Positions 38,823 to 40,841 of a stretch of 40,841 nucleotides of DNA are shown here, one piece after another (position 1 is the first letter of the stretch; the number at the start of each line of letters is the position of its first letter). The stretch comes from Clostridia bacterium (GTDB taxonomy: Bacteria > Bacillota > Clostridia > Oscillospirales > RGIG5299), in contig JAFVQJ010000015.1 in the NCBI GenBank assembly GCA_017504945.1, positions 1 to 40,841 of the forward strand, in the 5' to 3' direction. Below the pieces are notes generated by a model. It was not told where the DNA came from, searched no databases, and saw only the letters and a list, made by a program, of their open reading frames with translations. A program made the translations under genes and the position numbers.

Positions 38823-40040
38823 TTATCTCATACCGAAATGCTCTATGACGTAATCCATATCCTTGTCGCCTCTGCCGGAGAGGTTTATAAGCACCGAGCC
38901 CTTGCCCATCTGCTTTGCAAGCTTCATACCGTAGGCAACGGCGTGTGAGCTTTCGATAGCGGGAATAATGCCCTCAAGACGCGAAAGCTTAAAGAATGCG
39001 TCGATGGTCTCCTCGTCGTTAATAACGTCGTATTTAACTCTGCCAAGCTCGTGAAGGAAGGCGTGCTCGGGACCCGAGGAAGGATAGTCAAGACCGCTTG
39101 CGACCGAGTAAACGGGAGCGGGCTCGCCGTTCTCGTCCTTGAGCATTATGCTGTTAAATCCGTGCATAATACCCTCGGTGCCGTATTTTAGGCTTGCGGC
39201 GTGGTCGCCGAGCTTGGGACCTCTTCCGAGAGGCTCGATTCCGTAGATATCAACGGGATCGTTTAAAAATCCCGAGAAAAAGCCTGCCGCGTTTGAACCG
39301 CCGCCCACGCAGGCGACGATAGCATCGGGAAGCTCACCCGTCATTTCGGTAAACTGCTCTCTTGCCTCGATTCCCACAACGCTCTGAAAATCGCGCACCA
39401 TCATGGGGAAGGGATGAGGACCGAGCACCGAGCCGATGCAGTATATAGCGTCCTTATACTCTCTTGCATAGGCGGCAAAGGCGGCATCGACCGCCTCCTT
39501 GAGAGTCTGAAGTCCGTGAGTTACCTCAACGACGTTTGCGCCGAGTATCTTCATTCTCGCAACGTTGGGCGCCTGCTTCTTTATGTCAACGGAGCCCATA
39601 TAAATGTCGCATTCCAAGCCGAAATATGCGGCGGCGGTGGCAAGAGCAACGCCGTGCTGACCTGCGCCCGTTTCGGCAATTACCTTTTTCTTGCCCATAA
39701 ATTTTGCGAGAAGCGCCTCGCCCATGCAGTGATTCAATTTGTGAGCGCCGGTGTGGTTGAGGTCCTCACGCTTGACGTAGAGCTGAACGTTTCCGAGGCT
39801 GTTTGAAAGGCGCTCGAGATGAGAGATGGGAGTGGGTCTGCCCTGAAAATCCTTGCGGATCCGGCGAAGCTCGCTTATGAATTTTGCCGATTTGCAAATG
39901 GTGAAATAGGCCTCGGTGATCTCGTCCATAGCCTTCTGAAGCTCGGGAGATATGTAGGAGCCGCCGTATTTGCCGAAATAGCCGTTCTTATCGGGATAGT
40001 TTTTAAAATAGGTATCAAAATCAACGTTGTTAAATTTCAT
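38823..40040 (-). CDS. trpB: Tryptophan synthase beta subunit, stand-alone
   Basis: 405 residues, normal for TrpB1. [11 protein letters not shown] at the N-terminus, PLP lysine in [20 protein letters not shown] (catalytic Glu region) and G-G-G-S-N-A for the PLP phosphate. It condenses indole and serine to tryptophan. No trpA or other trp gene is adjacent. Upstream is a tryptophan T-box, so expression should rise when tRNA-Trp is uncharged. GGAGGAAACTGAAATG gives a good start. It could salvage indole or pair with a trpA elsewhere. Confidence 0.95.
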   Translation of the reverse strand: MKFNNVDFDTYFKNYPDKNGYFGKYGGSYISPELQKAMDEITEAYFTICKSAKFISELRRIRKDFQGRPTPISHLERLSNSLGNVQLYVKREDLNHTGAHKLNHCMGEALLAKFMGKKKVIAETGAGQHGVALATAAAYFGLECDIYMGSVDIKKQAPNVARMKILGANVVEVTHGLQTLKEAVDAAFAAYAREYKDAIYCIGSVLGPHPFPMMVRDFQSVVGIEAREQFTEMTGELPDAIVACVGGGSNAAGFFSGFLNDPVDIYGIEPLGRGPKLGDHAASLKYGTEGIMHGFNSIMLKDENGEPAPVYSVASGLDYPSSGPEHAFLHELGRVKYDVINDEETIDAFFKLSRLEGIIPAIESSHAVAYGMKLAKQMGKGSVLINLSGRGDKDMDYVIEHFGMR

Positions 40041-40122
40041 TTCAGTTTCCTCCGAAAAATATATTAAGATGTTGGATTCGTTTTAAAATGCGGCATCGCC
40101 ATCGCTTTGTAAGCAACATAAC

Positions 40123-40396
40123 AAAAAACCCCTGACAGAAAAGTTATCTGTCAAGGGCGAATAGACCTTATCCGCGGTGCCACCTTGATTCGCGTAAAAC
40201 GCGCACTTTGCGGGATACCAACATATCCCCGACAGCTTACGTGTGCCGTACGTTGCAGAATACTTTGCCATAGGGCATTTGACTGCACCCTCAGCGGTCC
40301 ATTTGACAACCTGTTTCTCACCCGACTCTCAGCACCACGGGCTCTCTGTAAAGGCATAATTGCCGTTATCTCCGCGTCAACGGTTTAGATATATTT
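40123..40396 (-). promoter_or_regulatory. Tryptophan T-box riboswitch with terminator
   Basis: Read on the minus strand. Stem I includes AGAGAGCC, GGTGCTGAGAG and a specifier region AAATGGACCGCTGAGG with TGG (Trp codon) at 40301-40299. The T-box antiterminator core AAGGTGGCACCGCGG is at 40186-40172, and the following terminator stem is CCCTTGACAGA/TCTGTCAGGGG (about 40157-40126) with a run of six T. Uncharged tRNA-Trp would stabilise the antiterminator and allow trpB expression. The specifier reading is by alignment to the usual pattern; the core is unmistakable. Confidence 0.93.
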
Positions 40397-40402
40397 TTTA
40401 TT

Positions 40403-40431
40403 ATTATAGCACTCAAACAGCGCTTTGTCAA
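40403..40431 (-). promoter_or_regulatory. Sigma-A-type promoter of the T-box/trpB unit
   Basis: On the minus strand consensus TTGACA (40431-40426), 17-base spacer, consensus TATAAT (40408-40403). Starts the leader near 40396. Confidence 0.9.
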
Positions 40432-40439
40432 CACATTTT

Positions 40440-40841
40440 TCAGTTGTTTCCCTTTGAAAAGACGTGATTTCCCACTCTGTAAGAGATAGCGAGCGAAAGC
40501 ATATATTTATTCGAGGTATAGCGCGGGTCGTAAAAGTAGATGCAGCCTCCGGTGGGGTCGGCGCCTGCCATTGCGTCCTGCGCGGCGCGGTATGCCGAAT
40601 CGGTGGGCTCCAAATTTATCTGCCCGTCGGCTACCGTGTCGAAGGCGCCCTTTTGGTAGATAACGCCCGCCACGGTATTGGGAAAGGAGGGGTGCTTCAC
40701 GCGGTTCAAAACAACGGCTCCCACCGCGACCTGCCCCTCGTAAGGCTCGCCGCGCGCCTCCGCGGAAATAACTCTTGCAAGAAGCTCCAGATTTTTATCG
40801 CGGTTGGGATTGTTCTTCTCCGACTCCTTTATTCCGAGTGA
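40440..40841 (-). CDS. SleB-like cell-wall hydrolase, 5' end outside the window
   Basis: The frame is open to the right edge, giving the last 133 residues. The motif L-L-A-R-V-I-S-A-E-A-R-G-E-P-Y-E-G (about 20-36 of the visible part) followed by Q-V-A-V-G-A-V-V-L-N-R-V is the hallmark of the hydrolase_2 (SleB/CwlJ) family, with catalytic Glu in A-E-A-R-G-E. These enzymes are lytic transglycosylases acting on spore cortex or vegetative wall. The upstream part, including any signal peptide or PG-binding domain, is missing, so SleB cannot be told from relatives. The stop at 40440 is 9 bases from the -35 box of the trpB promoter. Confidence 0.9.
   Translation of the reverse strand, partial: SLGIKESEKNNPNRDKNLELLARVISAEARGEPYEGQVAVGAVVLNRVKHPSFPNTVAGVIYQKGAFDTVADGQINLEPTDSAYRAAQDAMAGADPTGGCIYFYDPRYTSNKYMLSLAISYRVGNHVFSKGNN

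Noticed and set aside
1..40841. tRNA or rRNA genes and insertion sequences
   Set aside because: No cloverleaf with a TTCGANTC-type arm, no rRNA-like stretches, no transposase or terminal inverted repeats with target duplication were recognised.

Overview
The window looks like a chromosome segment of an uncultured gut-type Clostridia (Bacillota). The clues are a SpoVB-type flippase and a SleB-type spore/cell-wall hydrolase, RqcP, a DUF1836 regulator, a TM1266-family hydrogenase-system regulator, a tryptophan T-box, a likely tetrahydrofolate riboswitch ahead of a FolT-like ECF transporter, rpsF-ssb-rpsR order, AGGAGG-type ribosome sites and many TTGACA-N17-TATAAT promoters. No phage, integrase, transposase, tRNA, rRNA or CRISPR array was seen. 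Gene names rest on recognising protein motifs by eye; no database search was run.

Layout. (1) 1-1720: a small accessory island with three arrays of short hairpins (1-173, 1041-1207, 1561-1657). Between them lie a four-helix-bundle protein, a small lipoprotein and a small zinc-ribbon protein. A fourth array lies at 7440-7636. (2) 1767-3544: a sodium-dependent (SNF) transporter and a small membrane protein. (3) 6857-3598, minus strand: a 5'-nucleotidase, then a promoter, a structured leader, a TM1266-type regulator and a nitrate/sulfonate/taurine-type ABC importer. (4) 6997-7389 thioesterase; 7807-8547 orphan ParB-like protein. (5) 8790-13071, plus strand: SpoVB-like flippase, MazG, HU, RqcP, riboswitch plus FolT-like transporter, thioredoxin. 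(6) 16673-13130, minus strand: ferredoxin, TrmN6-like and RsmI methyltransferases, a DUF1461 membrane protein, S6, SSB, S18. (7) 16805-20763: oxidoreductase, orphan sugar-type binding lipoprotein and DegV, all minus, divergent from DUF1836 and VanZ genes at 20910-22088.

(8) 37592-22125, minus strand, is a 13-gene surface-polysaccharide operon read from one strong promoter at 37670-37698. It encodes a PglE/PglC/PglD-like initiation set (amino sugar made, N-acetylated and transferred to undecaprenyl phosphate), four glycosyltransferases, WecB and WecC (UDP-ManNAc then UDP-ManNAcA), a heparinase II/III-type lyase, a Wzy-like polymerase, a Wzx-like flippase and a nucleotidyltransferase. The 4,6-dehydratase that should feed PglE is not in the window. 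(9) 37767-40841: a lipoprotein metallophosphoesterase, a stand-alone trpB under a tryptophan T-box, and a truncated SleB-type hydrolase running off the end.

The strongest candidate for something undescribed is the hairpin-array family. All four arrays share one plan: a domain closed by a long-range stem that holds 3-4 tiny hairpins separated by one spacer word (TGATAT-like). In arrays 1, 2 and 4 this is followed by further hairpins separated by the reverse complement of that word. Stem sequences differ between arrays while pairing is kept. Three arrays start at the U-tract of a terminator or a terminator-like T run, two end on the -35 box of the next gene, and a four-helix-bundle (S23/Avd-like) gene sits between arrays 1 and 2.
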